In this document: in pieces, positions 17,435-26,009 of the stretch
Layout of the letters: the number at the start of each line of letters is the position of its first letter
How positions within the stretch are numbered: position 1 is the first letter of the stretch
Origin: Gammaproteobacteria bacterium
GTDB taxonomy: Bacteria; Pseudomonadota; Gammaproteobacteria; Pseudomonadales; Pseudohongiellaceae
DNA: 60,614 nt
Assembly: GCA_017853205.1 (NCBI GenBank)
Contig: JAFMKB010000009.1
Coordinates: 1 to 60,614 of the forward strand
Direction of reading: 5' to 3'
Made by a program: the position numbers and the translations under genes
Notes under the pieces: generated by a model
Database searches by the model: none
Told to the model about the DNA's origin: nothing
Seen by the model: the letters and a program-made list of their open reading frames with translations, nothing else

Positions 17435-17977
17435 TTAGAGTTTGGGAAAGCCCAGCTCTTCCATCGTCCTCGTAAGGTCTTTACCCGCCGTTGCTGGCTT
17501 GGTTTGCTTGTCGATCTTTAGGATCGTGCCGTCGATGCCTATGTAGTAGGTCCACCGATTAGCAAAACCGGCGCCCATCAGCGCGCCATATTCTTCAACC
17601 ATGGTCTTCTCGGGGTCAGCAAGAATTGGAAAGCCTGCTTCATGCTCTGCCGCGAAAGCTGTGTTGTCCTCTAGCGTGTCAACACTCGCCATAAAATATG
17701 CAACGTCGAAACTCTGAATTTCTCTAGCACTGTCACGCAGCGCTTTACATTGCATCGTTCAACCACCGGTGAAAGCTTTCGGGAAAAACGCGATTACCAC
17801 GGGCTTAACCCCGACGAATTCCGAGAGCGTGTACGTTTTACCGTCGGACGCTTGCAGCGAAAAGTCAGGCGCTTTATCGCCCTCCTCTAGCGCCGAAGCA
17901 AGCTGGCTGCTAAGTGCAGTGAAGGCAACAGTCGCCGACAACGCAATCTTTGCGAGCTTGTTTAGAAAAGATGACAT
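17435..17977 (-). CDS. Selenocysteine-containing secreted peroxiredoxin (TGA read as Sec at residue 73)
   Basis: A 180-residue thioredoxin-fold peroxiredoxin with a signal peptide (about 1-29, ending LASAL), so it acts in the periplasm or outside. The fold is intact: [30 protein letters not shown], then TGA (17759-17761), then [27 protein letters not shown] and [10 protein letters not shown]. In this family the residue after FTGG or FTPG is the peroxidatic Cys, so the TGA falls exactly on the catalytic site. Cys77 makes a U-x3-C pair that could act as resolving residue. The frame is continuous on both sides and a SECIS-like hairpin follows the TGA. ATG 17977 has a strong AGGAGG. The alternative, a Cys codon changed by error, is much less likely given the hairpin. 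Confidence 0.9.
17726..17744 (-). promoter_or_regulatory. Bacterial SECIS element (bSECIS) hairpin
   Basis: On the mRNA the arms AGCGCUG and CAGUGCU form a 7-bp stem (one G-U pair) closed by the loop CGUGA. The stem begins 15 nt after the UGA and the loop G lies 23 nt after it, as second loop base. This agrees with the known bSECIS rules: a short stem, a small apical loop with G among the first two bases, and a G 16-37 nt from the UGA. It would recruit SelB with selenocysteyl-tRNA. Confidence 0.88.
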
Positions 17978-18180
17978 AAGTCCTCCTAGTTTAGTCCGGT
18001 CAGGACAGAGGATGCCGAGCAACTCCCAACACCCCCCTTATTGAAGCGCGTCTTGCTCAAGATTACTACTGCCAGTGACGGTACTCGAGCAAAAACAACG
18101 CTACTACCTCTACGCCGACGCTAGACGAATAGGATCAACCGGCTCATCGCTCGCTGCTACCCTGGGCTGCGTTCGAGTAT

Positions 18181-19374
18181 TTAGAACAAGCTGCGCGATC
18201 GTGCCTGACGGAGCATCTGCTGAGTTTCCAGCTCAAGTCGCGCAATGCGCGAATCTAAAACATCAACCTCGTCTCGATCGAGCAGCGGCGTACTATCTCG
18301 GAGCCTCTCGATGCGCTCAATCGCTTCGCGGATTGACCTAACCTGCCGATTGACTGCGACTTGCTTAGCGTCTCGCTGTGACTGCCTATACCTCGGGTTT
18401 TCGACCTGTATATTGGTGCACTGCTGGACGACTTGACCATTGGCATCTCGTACATTGCGACAGCGCGAACGGTAGACATACGGGCTCACCGTGCCCGGAA
18501 AATCGGTGTAAGGCGTAGACGCAATCGCTCTGATCAACACCATATCGGTCTCGGCCTTTGAAAAGACGAAATCCAACAACTCTCCTGAATGTTCCTGCCC
18601 TTTTGACTCGAGGGCCTCAATGACGTCGCCATAAAACGCAGATAGTTCCTCGGCTGTGCGCGCGAGTCCCTGGTAGGAGTCGTCGAGCAAGTTCTCGCTC
18701 ATGACGCGAAACCGCCAATCGCCATACTGTCTGGCAGCAGCCAAGAAGCGCCCGTCCGTTTTCGAGTACAAACGACTTGCAATATGCAGATGGAGACTCT
18801 GAAAGTCGTCCGCTTCGGCCCATGCTTTGCTTGACGCGTTGCTCGCTATCAGCGCCTTGATGAGTGGCAGCTGCTCCTCGCTATAGAGCCCCGTGTTTAT
18901 TCTGGTAATTTGAAGGGCCTCAGAGTACACCTTCGCTGCTCCCTCGAAATCCTCCACCTCAATCAAATAGGCGCCGAGGTCTGCCTGAACCTCACGCAGT
19001 TGATCTGAGTAAACCCCAGAGGAATAGCGAAGTTCCTCGATAAGCGCCTCGCGCCGCGCAATTTCGCGACTAATGTCCAGCGAGCGCGCCGACTCAGCAC
19101 TCTCAGCAGCATTCTCAGCTTCGCGGCCAGCACCCTCGGCCAGTGGGTCGAGCTTCTCCTCGGAAGTCCCAAAAGAATCCGTAACACCGTCGGTGCTAGC
19201 ATCAGACTGCGTAGAAGATCCATCCTGAATTGGCTGCGACAGCGCAACTGGGGAAACAAAGACTATTACTAGCCCAAAAGCGAAAACTGAGAGAATTAGA
19301 CGCAGGAATGAGCAACGCCTATAGGCTGATCCAGCAAGACAACTTTTGTCATCACTTAGTTTCATTACGCGCAT
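18181..19374 (-). CDS. Hypothetical secreted TPR-like helical protein
   Basis: A 397-residue protein, not recognised. A basic N-terminus and hydrophobic stretch (about 20-47) form a signal peptide or anchor ending in ALSQ. A low-complexity Ser/Asp/Glu/Ala-rich region (about 48-98) leads into helical repeats that look like tetratricopeptide units (LGAYLIEVEDFEGAAKVYSEAL). The C-terminal third holds a CRNVRDANGQVVQQC loop that may form a disulfide, then a long charged coiled-coil-like helix. AAGGA lies nine bases before the ATG. It starts 29 bases after fbpC on the same strand, so it may be the last gene of the iron operon. Confidence 0.65.
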   Translation of the reverse strand: MRVMKLSDDKSCLAGSAYRRCSFLRLILSVFAFGLVIVFVSPVALSQPIQDGSSTQSDASTDGVTDSFGTSEEKLDPLAEGAGREAENAAESAESARSLDISREIARREALIEELRYSSGVYSDQLREVQADLGAYLIEVEDFEGAAKVYSEALQITRINTGLYSEEQLPLIKALIASNASSKAWAEADDFQSLHLHIASRLYSKTDGRFLAAARQYGDWRFRVMSENLLDDSYQGLARTAEELSAFYGDVIEALESKGQEHSGELLDFVFSKAETDMVLIRAIASTPYTDFPGTVSPYVYRSRCRNVRDANGQVVQQCTNIQVENPRYRQSQRDAKQVAVNRQVRSIREAIERIERLRDSTPLLDRDEVDVLDSRIARLELETQQMLRQARSRSLF

Positions 19375-19403
19375 TGACTAGAGTCCTTGGCGAGAGAATT
19401 AAC

Positions 19404-20468
19404 TTAGACAACAGGAAGCTTAGGAAATGCGACCAAATGCTCTACATCGAGACGAATTCCCATTGGTTCGCCTATCGCGTGGTCATGGTGACTCGGGGCA
19501 AGAGACAAAACCCGCTTCCCGCTTTCGAGTTCGAGCGTGTAGAGAAATACCGCGCCCCTAAACGCCTTCTCGACCACTCGCGCCTTCGTTGGGCTCGCGT
19601 CATCGTGAAATACATCGTCAGGCCGCAGCAACAGCGAAATGTCTATTGTACCCGGCAAGTTGAAATCCTGGATCTGTCGCGTATCGATGACCCCTAGCTC
19701 AGTCTCGACAGTATGCTCTCCGACGGCACGTCCATCGATTAACACGCCCTCGCCGATGAAGTCGGCGACCGCGAGGGACGCAGGCGTATGGTAAAGATTA
19801 AACGCATTGTCCCATTGCAGCAGTTTTCCACCTTTGATCACCCCAATCTCGTCAGCCATGGCAAATGCTTCGAACTGATTATGACTTACCAAAATCGCCG
19901 TAATACCCTCATGCTTGAGAACGCCTCTGATCTCACGCGCAAGCTGCTCGCGCAGCTCGACGTCGAGGCTCGAAAAAGGCTCGTCGAGGAGGAGTACCTC
20001 GGGCCGAGGGGCCATCGCACGCGCGATCGCAACTCGCTGTTGCTGTCCTCCAGACAATCTATGTGGATAGGCATCGAGGAGATCGCCTATCGCCAGCAAG
20101 CGGGCTAGCTCATCTACGCGCGCATCGCGCTTGGAAGCATTTAATGACTGCAGGCCGAATGCGATATTGTCGCGAACGCTGAGGTGCGGAAAAAGTGAGT
20201 GGTCTTGAAACACCATGCCCACTCGGCGTTTCTCAATATCAAGAGTTTTTTCCGGCGTGCTGACTTGCGCGCCATCAAGCGAGACGCTCCCAGAACTGAC
20301 AGACTCAAATCCTGCGATGGCTCTGAGCAACGTGGTTTTGCCGCAGCCACTCGCGCCTAGCAGACAGCCGATCCCACCTGCAGGAACGCGAAACGACACA
20401 GAGTCGACAATTAATTTACCGCCGAGATGGACGCTTACGTTGTCCAATTGCAGTGCAGGTGATGTCAT
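19404..20468 (-). CDS. fbpC: Ferric iron ABC transporter ATP-binding protein FbpC
   Basis: A 354-residue ATPase of the CUT2/Fbp class. Walker A is GASGCGKTT, followed by the Q-loop region VFQDHSLFPHLSVRDNI, signature LSGGQQQR, Walker B LLLDEP, the D-loop and the H-loop VSHNQ. A C-terminal regulatory TOBE-like domain (about 240-354) fits FbpC-type proteins. It powers uptake of periplasmic Fe(III) through FbpB. The ATG overlaps the fbpB stop by four bases, so the two are coupled. The order receptor, fbpA, fbpB, fbpC and the Fur-type promoter upstream support an iron role. Confidence 0.92.
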   Translation of the reverse strand: MTSPALQLDNVSVHLGGKLIVDSVSFRVPAGGIGCLLGASGCGKTTLLRAIAGFESVSSGSVSLDGAQVSTPEKTLDIEKRRVGMVFQDHSLFPHLSVRDNIAFGLQSLNASKRDARVDELARLLAIGDLLDAYPHRLSGGQQQRVAIARAMAPRPEVLLLDEPFSSLDVELREQLAREIRGVLKHEGITAILVSHNQFEAFAMADEIGVIKGGKLLQWDNAFNLYHTPASLAVADFIGEGVLIDGRAVGEHTVETELGVIDTRQIQDFNLPGTIDISLLLRPDDVFHDDASPTKARVVEKAFRGAVFLYTLELESGKRVLSLAPSHHDHAIGEPMGIRLDVEHLVAFPKLPVV

Positions 20469-22183
20469 CGATTCTCGTCCGAGGGTAAAGAGGCTTGGGG
20501 CAGAGAGGAAGGTGCCTCACCTGCTTGCCGCAGTGTTCGACTGAGAAGAATAACAGGAATTAGGCTCGCCAACACGATCGCCAGTGCGGGACCGGCAGCA
20601 TCAGCAAGTCTCTCTTCATTAGCTAGCTCGAAGGTTCGAATGGCCAGCGTATTAAAATTGAAAGGTCGCAGAAGAAGCGTCGCGGGCAGCTCTTTGAGCA
20701 CATCTACAAACACCAGTAGCAGCGCGGTTGCCAAGGAGCCGCGCATAATCGGAATATGTACACGCCGCAGCAACGTGGCCGGACCCAACCCCATACTGCG
20801 CCCAGCCTCATCCATCGACGGCCGAATCTTTGCAAGACCGGCATCGACCGTATTGAGCGCGATAGGTAAAAACCTGACTAAATAGGCAAATATAAGAATA
20901 AACACGGTGCCGCTCAGCAAAAGACCCGTGTTGTAGTTAAAGTTGACGGTCATAAATTCACTTAGTCGATTGTCGAACCAAGCGAACGGCACCAACACGC
21001 CTATCGCGACCACGGTGCCTGGCAACGCATAGCCGAGACCGACGAGACGCGCCGAAAAACGAGACATCGTACTTGGGAAAGCTCGCTTGCCGTAGGCGAT
21101 AAAAAGCGCGAGTCCCAACGCCGCACCCGCGGTGAGCGCTGCGAGAGTGACGCTGTTAAAGAGATAACCCGCAAAGTCGCTAGTCAAAATCGTGTCGTAG
21201 GTGATTGATGCCCAGAAAAGAAGCTGCAGAAAAGGCACAATAAAACCAAATAGCACTGGCAAGCCGCAGACCGCATAGGCCAAACATAAACTGAGTCCTT
21301 GGAGCGCCTCAGGGTCGCTCGGCCGATTGCGCGCACCTGTATTAAAAAACTGCGATTGCTGCCGCGACCAAGCCTCTAGTGAAAGCAGTATAAAAACGAA
21401 GCCAAGCAAAAGGGCCGAGAGCTGCGCGGCACCAGTACTACTACCCAAGCCATTCCATGTGCGATAAATACCGGTGGTAAATGTAGAAAGTCCAAAATAC
21501 TGCACCGTGCCGTAGTCGGCGAGCGTCTCCATGAGTGCGATACTCAAACCAACCACAATCGCTGGACGCGCTAGAGGTAAAGCTACCCTCAGAAATGCGC
21601 CACGCTTTGAGCAACCCAGGCTCCGCGCGGCTTCCATTACGCTACCCGACTGCTCGGTAAATGCGGCACGTGCAAGGAGATATACATAGGGATAAAAAAC
21701 CAGAGACAGCATGGCAATTGCGCCGCCCAGTGATCGAATTTCGGGAAACCAATAATCACCATAACGCCATCCGAATGCCTCTCGCAAATTACTTTGCAGA
21801 GGGCCCGCAACGTCGAGCATCCCTGTATAGGTGTACGCAATGATGTAAGCAGGAATAGCCAGCGGGAGCAGAAGCGCCCACTCGAGCACTTTACTGCAGG
21901 GAAACCGGTAAACGGTCACAAGCCAAGCAGGGAAAATGCCTAACGAGAGAACGCCGACGCTAACACCCGCCATGAGCAGCAGCGAATTGCGCGCGTAGCG
22001 CGTGAGCACAGTGTCGAGCAGATGCGCCCAAATGTCCCCCGCGGGGAAAAACACGGAGGAGAGAACAACAACGATTGGAGTTGCAAGCAGCAACGATAAT
22101 ACCAGCAACGACAAAGGCCAAGACCTCAATCGAGACAGCCTTGGCCTAGGAAAGTCACTCTTTAGTAGTGAGACAACGCTCAC
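20465..22183 (-). CDS. fbpB: Ferric iron ABC transporter permease FbpB (two fused permease domains)
   Basis: A 572-residue inner-membrane permease with about 12 hydrophobic segments arranged as two similar halves. Each half contains an EAA loop that contacts the ATPase: EAARSLGCSKRGAFLRVALP in the first and EAGRSMGLGPATLLRRVHIP in the second. Such fused permeases are typical of Fbp/Sfu iron systems. The start is GTG 22183; no in-frame ATG fits better. It lies 85 bases after fbpA and overlaps fbpC, consistent with one operon. Confidence 0.93.
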   Translation of the reverse strand: MSVVSLLKSDFPRPRLSRLRSWPLSLLVLSLLLATPIVVVLSSVFFPAGDIWAHLLDTVLTRYARNSLLLMAGVSVGVLSLGIFPAWLVTVYRFPCSKVLEWALLLPLAIPAYIIAYTYTGMLDVAGPLQSNLREAFGWRYGDYWFPEIRSLGGAIAMLSLVFYPYVYLLARAAFTEQSGSVMEAARSLGCSKRGAFLRVALPLARPAIVVGLSIALMETLADYGTVQYFGLSTFTTGIYRTWNGLGSSTGAAQLSALLLGFVFILLSLEAWSRQQSQFFNTGARNRPSDPEALQGLSLCLAYAVCGLPVLFGFIVPFLQLLFWASITYDTILTSDFAGYLFNSVTLAALTAGAALGLALFIAYGKRAFPSTMSRFSARLVGLGYALPGTVVAIGVLVPFAWFDNRLSEFMTVNFNYNTGLLLSGTVFILIFAYLVRFLPIALNTVDAGLAKIRPSMDEAGRSMGLGPATLLRRVHIPIMRGSLATALLLVFVDVLKELPATLLLRPFNFNTLAIRTFELANEERLADAAGPALAIVLASLIPVILLSRTLRQAGEAPSSLPQASLPSDENR

Positions 22184-22268
22184 ACTGCGCTCTTATTCAT
22201 AAACGATCGATCATTAACACCGCTGGACCACACTAAAAAAACTAAACAACTCCCTTTTATCGAGTCAT

Positions 22269-23288
22269 TTACTGCCAACCCGCGCGGTCAGCTAGCCTTA
22301 CTGCAGCCTCGTTATTCTTACCGAGCGCCTCGAGGTTTAGCTGGTCAGCCTTGAACGACCCAAATCCCTGCAGAGTAGCGCTGACAGGAATATCTGCTCG
22401 TACTGAATACTCGTTATTAACCTCGGCATACCATTGCTGCGCATAATCGTCGCTCAAAAATTCGATTAACTGCTGTGCCTCATCGGGATTCTTCGCTGTT
22501 TTGATCATGCCGGCTCCGCTCACATTCATGTGCGCGCCTCGGTCGGCTTGGTTGGGCCAAATCACCCCGACCTGCTTAGCCACATCGACATCGGCGGCCA
22601 CGCTTGAATTGAGCATGCCGGCGAGATAGTAAGTATTGGATACCGCGAGTTTGCATTGCCCTGCGACTGCCGCACGAATTTGATCGCGATCCCCGCCCTG
22701 CGGACGCCTCGCCATGTTCGCAACCAACCCCTCGGCCCATGCCTCTGTCGCCTCTTCACCAAGATGTTCGATAAGCGAAGCGAGTAGCGACTGGTTGTAA
22801 ATATTCCCCGATGAGCGGATGCATATTTCGCCCTTCCATTTTGGATCGGCGAGGTCTTCATAACTGGCTATTTCGTCAGCAGAGACACGCGACTTATCAA
22901 ACATGATGACCCGTGAACGCAGCGACAAACCGAACCACTGATTATCTGGATCGCGGTAGGCAGCTGGAATGCGCTGCGTCAGAATCTCGGACTCTAGCGG
23001 TGCCAGAATACCCGCTTCTTTAGCCCTGAATAGCCGTCCTGCGTCGACCGTCAACAAAACATCGGCGGGCGAGTTGGCTCCTTCGAGCTCAATGCGGCGA
23101 ATAAGCGCGTCGGCGCTCTCGGTGATTAAATTTACTTCGATACCGGTCTCCTCGCTAAACCGGTCCAACGCAGGCTTGATGAGTTCTTCTGAGCGCGCAG
23201 AATACACATTGACTTCGGCGGCACTTACGCAGCCTGCAGCAATCAATGCTGCGCAAGTGGCGAGTGACAATAGTTGTTTCCTAATCAT
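22269..23288 (-). CDS. fbpA: Periplasmic Fe(III)-binding protein FbpA
   Basis: A 339-residue periplasmic binding protein with a signal peptide (about 1-24, ending SAAEVNVYSA). Hallmarks of the FbpA/IdiA/FutA family are LIRRIELEGANSPADVLLTVD, the CIRSSGNIYNQSLLAS hinge, and a paired tyrosine NTYYLAGM (Tyr220-Tyr221) of the iron site. It captures ferric iron in the periplasm for FbpB-FbpC. ATG 23288 is preceded by GAGGAAA, preferred over the in-frame TTG at 23303. It is downstream of the FecA-like receptor, 110 bases away, in the same orientation. Confidence 0.93.
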   Translation of the reverse strand: MIRKQLLSLATCAALIAAGCVSAAEVNVYSARSEELIKPALDRFSEETGIEVNLITESADALIRRIELEGANSPADVLLTVDAGRLFRAKEAGILAPLESEILTQRIPAAYRDPDNQWFGLSLRSRVIMFDKSRVSADEIASYEDLADPKWKGEICIRSSGNIYNQSLLASLIEHLGEEATEAWAEGLVANMARRPQGGDRDQIRAAVAGQCKLAVSNTYYLAGMLNSSVAADVDVAKQVGVIWPNQADRGAHMNVSGAGMIKTAKNPDEAQQLIEFLSDDYAQQWYAEVNNEYSVRADIPVSATLQGFGSFKADQLNLEALGKNNEAAVRLADRAGWQ

Positions 23289-23333
23289 CGATAGTTTCCT
23301 CAAAAAATCTAATTACCTGATTCGTGAATTCGG

Positions 23334-23363
23334 CGCGCCCAGCTTCTGCGCTTTTCGGGCGCG
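23334..23363 (-). promoter_or_regulatory. GC-rich hairpin between the receptor gene and fbpA
   Basis: CGCGCCC and GGGCGCG pair across a 16-base loop in the 110-base gap between the receptor stop and the fbpA start. An alternative smaller hairpin (GGCGC and GCGCC, 23358-23374) overlaps it, so two exclusive folds are possible. No T-run follows on the minus strand, which argues against simple termination; attenuation or a processing site that lowers downstream expression is possible. Confidence 0.5.
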
Positions 23364-23398
23364 TATTATGCGCCAACTTTAAGCCCGATTGCATTGAC

Positions 23399-25639
23399 TT
23401 AAAAATTAAGTCTGAGCCCCGCTGACAGTGTGCGCTCTTTATTCGGGCGCGCGCCGTAGGGCTGGCGACCCATGATGTCGTGCGTGTTAGTCAGATTTTC
23501 GACTCGTGCGAACAGATTGATCAGCGGACTCAACTGATAGCTTGTACTAAAGTCGATAGTGAGACTGTCATCTGTGCGCTCAAATGCACCACACGACGCG
23601 CGCACGCAGACATCGTCAACATAATTTGCACTCATGTACGCTGTCCATTGACCAGTCTCAAGCCCGAGCGCAATACGCAGCTGATTCTCTGGGAGATACG
23701 GGAGTGGATCACCCGCCTCGACTGCGCCGAAGAAATCGGTGTCCGCAATATTCGTGTCAAATTCGCCGTCTATACGCGTATAGCTCAACGTTAGCGGCAG
23801 TCGATAGGCTGGGTTCTGCGACAAATCGGCCGTGAGCAACGCCTCCAAACCGCTTACCGTTGCCGCGTCGCCATTGAAGGCGTCACCGATAATGCAGTCG
23901 CTGCCCGAGGAGGCAGTGCATTGACCCAGCAAATTATCGTAGTCACTCATAAAGGCGATGAGCTCGGCTGAAAGACTGCCGTCTTGGAAGCGTGCTCCCA
24001 GCTCGTAGTTAATCGCCACTTCTTCCTCTGCACCTGGAGTATTAGACGGGGCTGTAAAGCCTTTGTGCACCCCACCGATCAAACTCAAACCAGGCGTTGC
24101 CTGATAGCTTACGCCGATGCCTGGCAGCCAGACCTGCGCAGTATTTGTGCGACTATCGCGAAAAGCGCGCGCTGCGCCATTCTTAAAACGTGTGCGGTCC
24201 TGATCTATGTCTTCAAAACGAATACCGGGTGACACCGTCCAGTCGCCAAAACTAATTTCATCGCGGATGAAGAAGGCGAGCGCCTCGGCTGACTGCACTT
24301 GATTACCCGCATTGCCCTCGGTACCTAGCGAGTCCAGACCTAGCTTGCCAGCTCTTTGAGAGTAAGTATCGTTGCGTTGAAAGCGATCTTCCTCGTCTTC
24401 GTGGAAACGCAGGCCAGCACTGATTTCATGCTGCATCCTGCCGAAATCACCTACCCAGCTTGCGCCGAACTGAAGACCACGGGAATAATACTCACGGTTG
24501 TTTGATCGCAGCTGCACGCTGCCGGTTGGCGTGTCGACAGTCCCATCAAGAATTCCCTGCAGCTGTTCGTGGCTGTAAACGCCCAAGCCATTGCCAAGAT
24601 TCACGGCGTCGATGACACTCGCCCAACTTTTACCCGAGTAACTGTCAGCATTCGCACTGCCATCGAGGTCTAGCCCTTCGGTTTTGAACCAATTGCGCTG
24701 ATGCGTGTTGTTGTAGGCTGTAGCCGTTACGCTAAAGTTCTCGGACACGTCGAAGCTGTAACGCAGAATCGCCTGCTCGTGTTCCGTCGCTATGTTGTCG
24801 AGCTCCGAAAGCCCATAGCGGCGCAGAGCATCGTCGCCGAAATCATTGTCGGTGAGACCTAAATAGCTTTGATTCGAATCCTGATCAGCAAGCTGCAGCT
24901 TTAATTCGATCGCATGGGGCGAGCCAACGGGTGCATAGCTTAGCTTGGCAGTAAAATCGGTCACGTCGAGACCTGTATTCGCATCGCTTCGATCGATCGT
25001 TTGAAACCCATCTGACTGCCATTGATGTGCTTCGATGAGAAAGCCCACACCATTGTCGCTACGACCACCATAGGTGGCGTGAACGCGAACCGTCGCGTCT
25101 TGTCCGACTTCGGTAAGCCATGTCCCAGCCGTTTCGCGTGGGATCGGCGTCGATGCCATATTGAGCGCGCCACCAATTGTATAAGGCCCCTGAGTAATTG
25201 CCGCCGGCCCTTTCACTACTTCCACCGCCGCCATACGTCCCATCGTCGGGAAATAATAAGCTGACGGCGCTGAATAGGGTGCTGGGGCGATGAGTACGTT
25301 GTCTTCGAGCAGCGTAATGCGGCCACTGCGCTCAGTCGCCACACCGCGAATACCGATATTTGGACGCAGGCCGTAACCATCTTCTATCTGTAAGCTCACT
25401 CCGGGCACTTCGCGTACGATTCGCTGCACATCAGAATAGGCGAACTGCCTAAGCTGCCTCTCGCCGATAAAATGGGCCGAACCAGCTATTTTGCGCGCTT
25501 CTTCCAAGCTTCCAACTATAGTGACTTCTTCGACCGATGAGCCAAGCGCATCCTGCGCTGCAGCCCAAATGGGGACCATTTGCAGCGCGCCAAGGGCTAT
25601 CGCGCTAGTAAGAGTGTTACGTGAAAAGCGTGTGTTCAT
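23399..25639 (-). CDS. TonB-dependent outer-membrane receptor, FecA-like
   Basis: A 746-residue outer-membrane receptor with signal peptide (about 1-28), a TonB-box-like EEVTIVG segment, a plug domain and a 22-strand-type barrel ending in aromatic LRLNF. The plug contains VPGVSLQIEDGYGLRPNIG, then APAPYSAPSAYYFPTMGRM and VEVVKGPAAI. It closely follows the pattern of FecA, which takes up ferric citrate. A citrate-like or other hydroxycarboxylate chelate is therefore the likely ligand. It is first in an apparent operon with fbpA, fbpB and fbpC, behind a Fur-type promoter. ATG 25639 has AGGA upstream; an in-frame GTG at 25684 is less likely. Confidence 0.9.
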   Translation of the reverse strand: MNTRFSRNTLTSAIALGALQMVPIWAAAQDALGSSVEEVTIVGSLEEARKIAGSAHFIGERQLRQFAYSDVQRIVREVPGVSLQIEDGYGLRPNIGIRGVATERSGRITLLEDNVLIAPAPYSAPSAYYFPTMGRMAAVEVVKGPAAITQGPYTIGGALNMASTPIPRETAGTWLTEVGQDATVRVHATYGGRSDNGVGFLIEAHQWQSDGFQTIDRSDANTGLDVTDFTAKLSYAPVGSPHAIELKLQLADQDSNQSYLGLTDNDFGDDALRRYGLSELDNIATEHEQAILRYSFDVSENFSVTATAYNNTHQRNWFKTEGLDLDGSANADSYSGKSWASVIDAVNLGNGLGVYSHEQLQGILDGTVDTPTGSVQLRSNNREYYSRGLQFGASWVGDFGRMQHEISAGLRFHEDEEDRFQRNDTYSQRAGKLGLDSLGTEGNAGNQVQSAEALAFFIRDEISFGDWTVSPGIRFEDIDQDRTRFKNGAARAFRDSRTNTAQVWLPGIGVSYQATPGLSLIGGVHKGFTAPSNTPGAEEEVAINYELGARFQDGSLSAELIAFMSDYDNLLGQCTASSGSDCIIGDAFNGDAATVSGLEALLTADLSQNPAYRLPLTLSYTRIDGEFDTNIADTDFFGAVEAGDPLPYLPENQLRIALGLETGQWTAYMSANYVDDVCVRASCGAFERTDDSLTIDFSTSYQLSPLINLFARVENLTNTHDIMGRQPYGARPNKERTLSAGLRLNF

Positions 25640-25716
25640 TCCAGTTCCTGTAGACCGGCGCTTTATTTCGCGCCGATTGATCACTGTAATTGATTGGTAG
25701 CGATACTATTGCCTGT

Positions 25717-25768
25717 CTGCCCCGCCAGCGCCTGCGATCCTTCGCTAACGCGCTACGTGGCGGGACAG
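25717..25768 (-). promoter_or_regulatory. 5'-terminal leader hairpin of the iron-uptake transcript
   Basis: On the minus strand CTGTCCCGCCA pairs with TGGCGGGGCAG (one G-T pair). After a 3-base bulge, AGCGC pairs with GCGCT, enclosing an 18-base loop. The predicted transcription start, about seven bases after the -10 box, falls at the foot of this stem, so the mRNA would begin with it. Such 5' stems commonly protect transcripts from decay. Confidence 0.6.
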
Positions 25769-25775
25769 GGACGCT

Positions 25776-25804
25776 ACTTTAATGCAGATGAGAATCATTA
25801 TCAA
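25776..25804 (-). promoter_or_regulatory. Promoter overlapped by a Fur box (receptor-fbpABC operon)
   Basis: On the minus strand a -35 box TTGATA and a -10 box TAAAGT are separated by 17 bases. Overlapping the -35 and spacer (25789-25803) is TGAGAATCATTATCA, which matches the 7-1-7 Fur consensus TGATAATnATTATCA at all but one defined position. Binding of Fe-Fur would block polymerase, so expression is expected to rise in iron shortage. Confidence 0.85.
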
Positions 25805-26009
25805 TTAGATTTGTGTTTATTTTTGATATTTTTTGCTTCGCGTTAGACACTACGCTCAGAAATTAATAGTGGAGCATTCGCACCGCCACAGGGTAAGGCG
25901 ACCATGCAAACAAATAAGCATGAAGCGATCAAAGCAGCATTAAAGAGCGATTTATAAACCGACAAAGCACTACCCTAGGACCATCTAAGCGTTATCAAAG
26001 GACAGTTAA

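Larger units (their letters stand above)
25640..26009. other. Divergent regulatory region between the receptor and the M28 peptidase gene
   Basis: This 370-base gap holds the Fur-overlapped promoter at 25776-25804, a strong hairpin at 25717-25768, and a second hairpin (CGGCGC and GCGCCG, 25656-25675) just before the receptor's ribosome site. The part from 25805 to 26009 is AT-rich and probably contains the peptidase promoter, for which I see no clear -35/-10 pair. Confidence 0.6.

Noticed and set aside
17759..17761. TGA as a true stop, making the peroxiredoxin a pseudogene or two genes
   Set aside because: The frame continues with conserved family sequence, the TGA replaces the catalytic Cys exactly, and a SECIS-like hairpin follows. 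The second fragment has no ribosome site.
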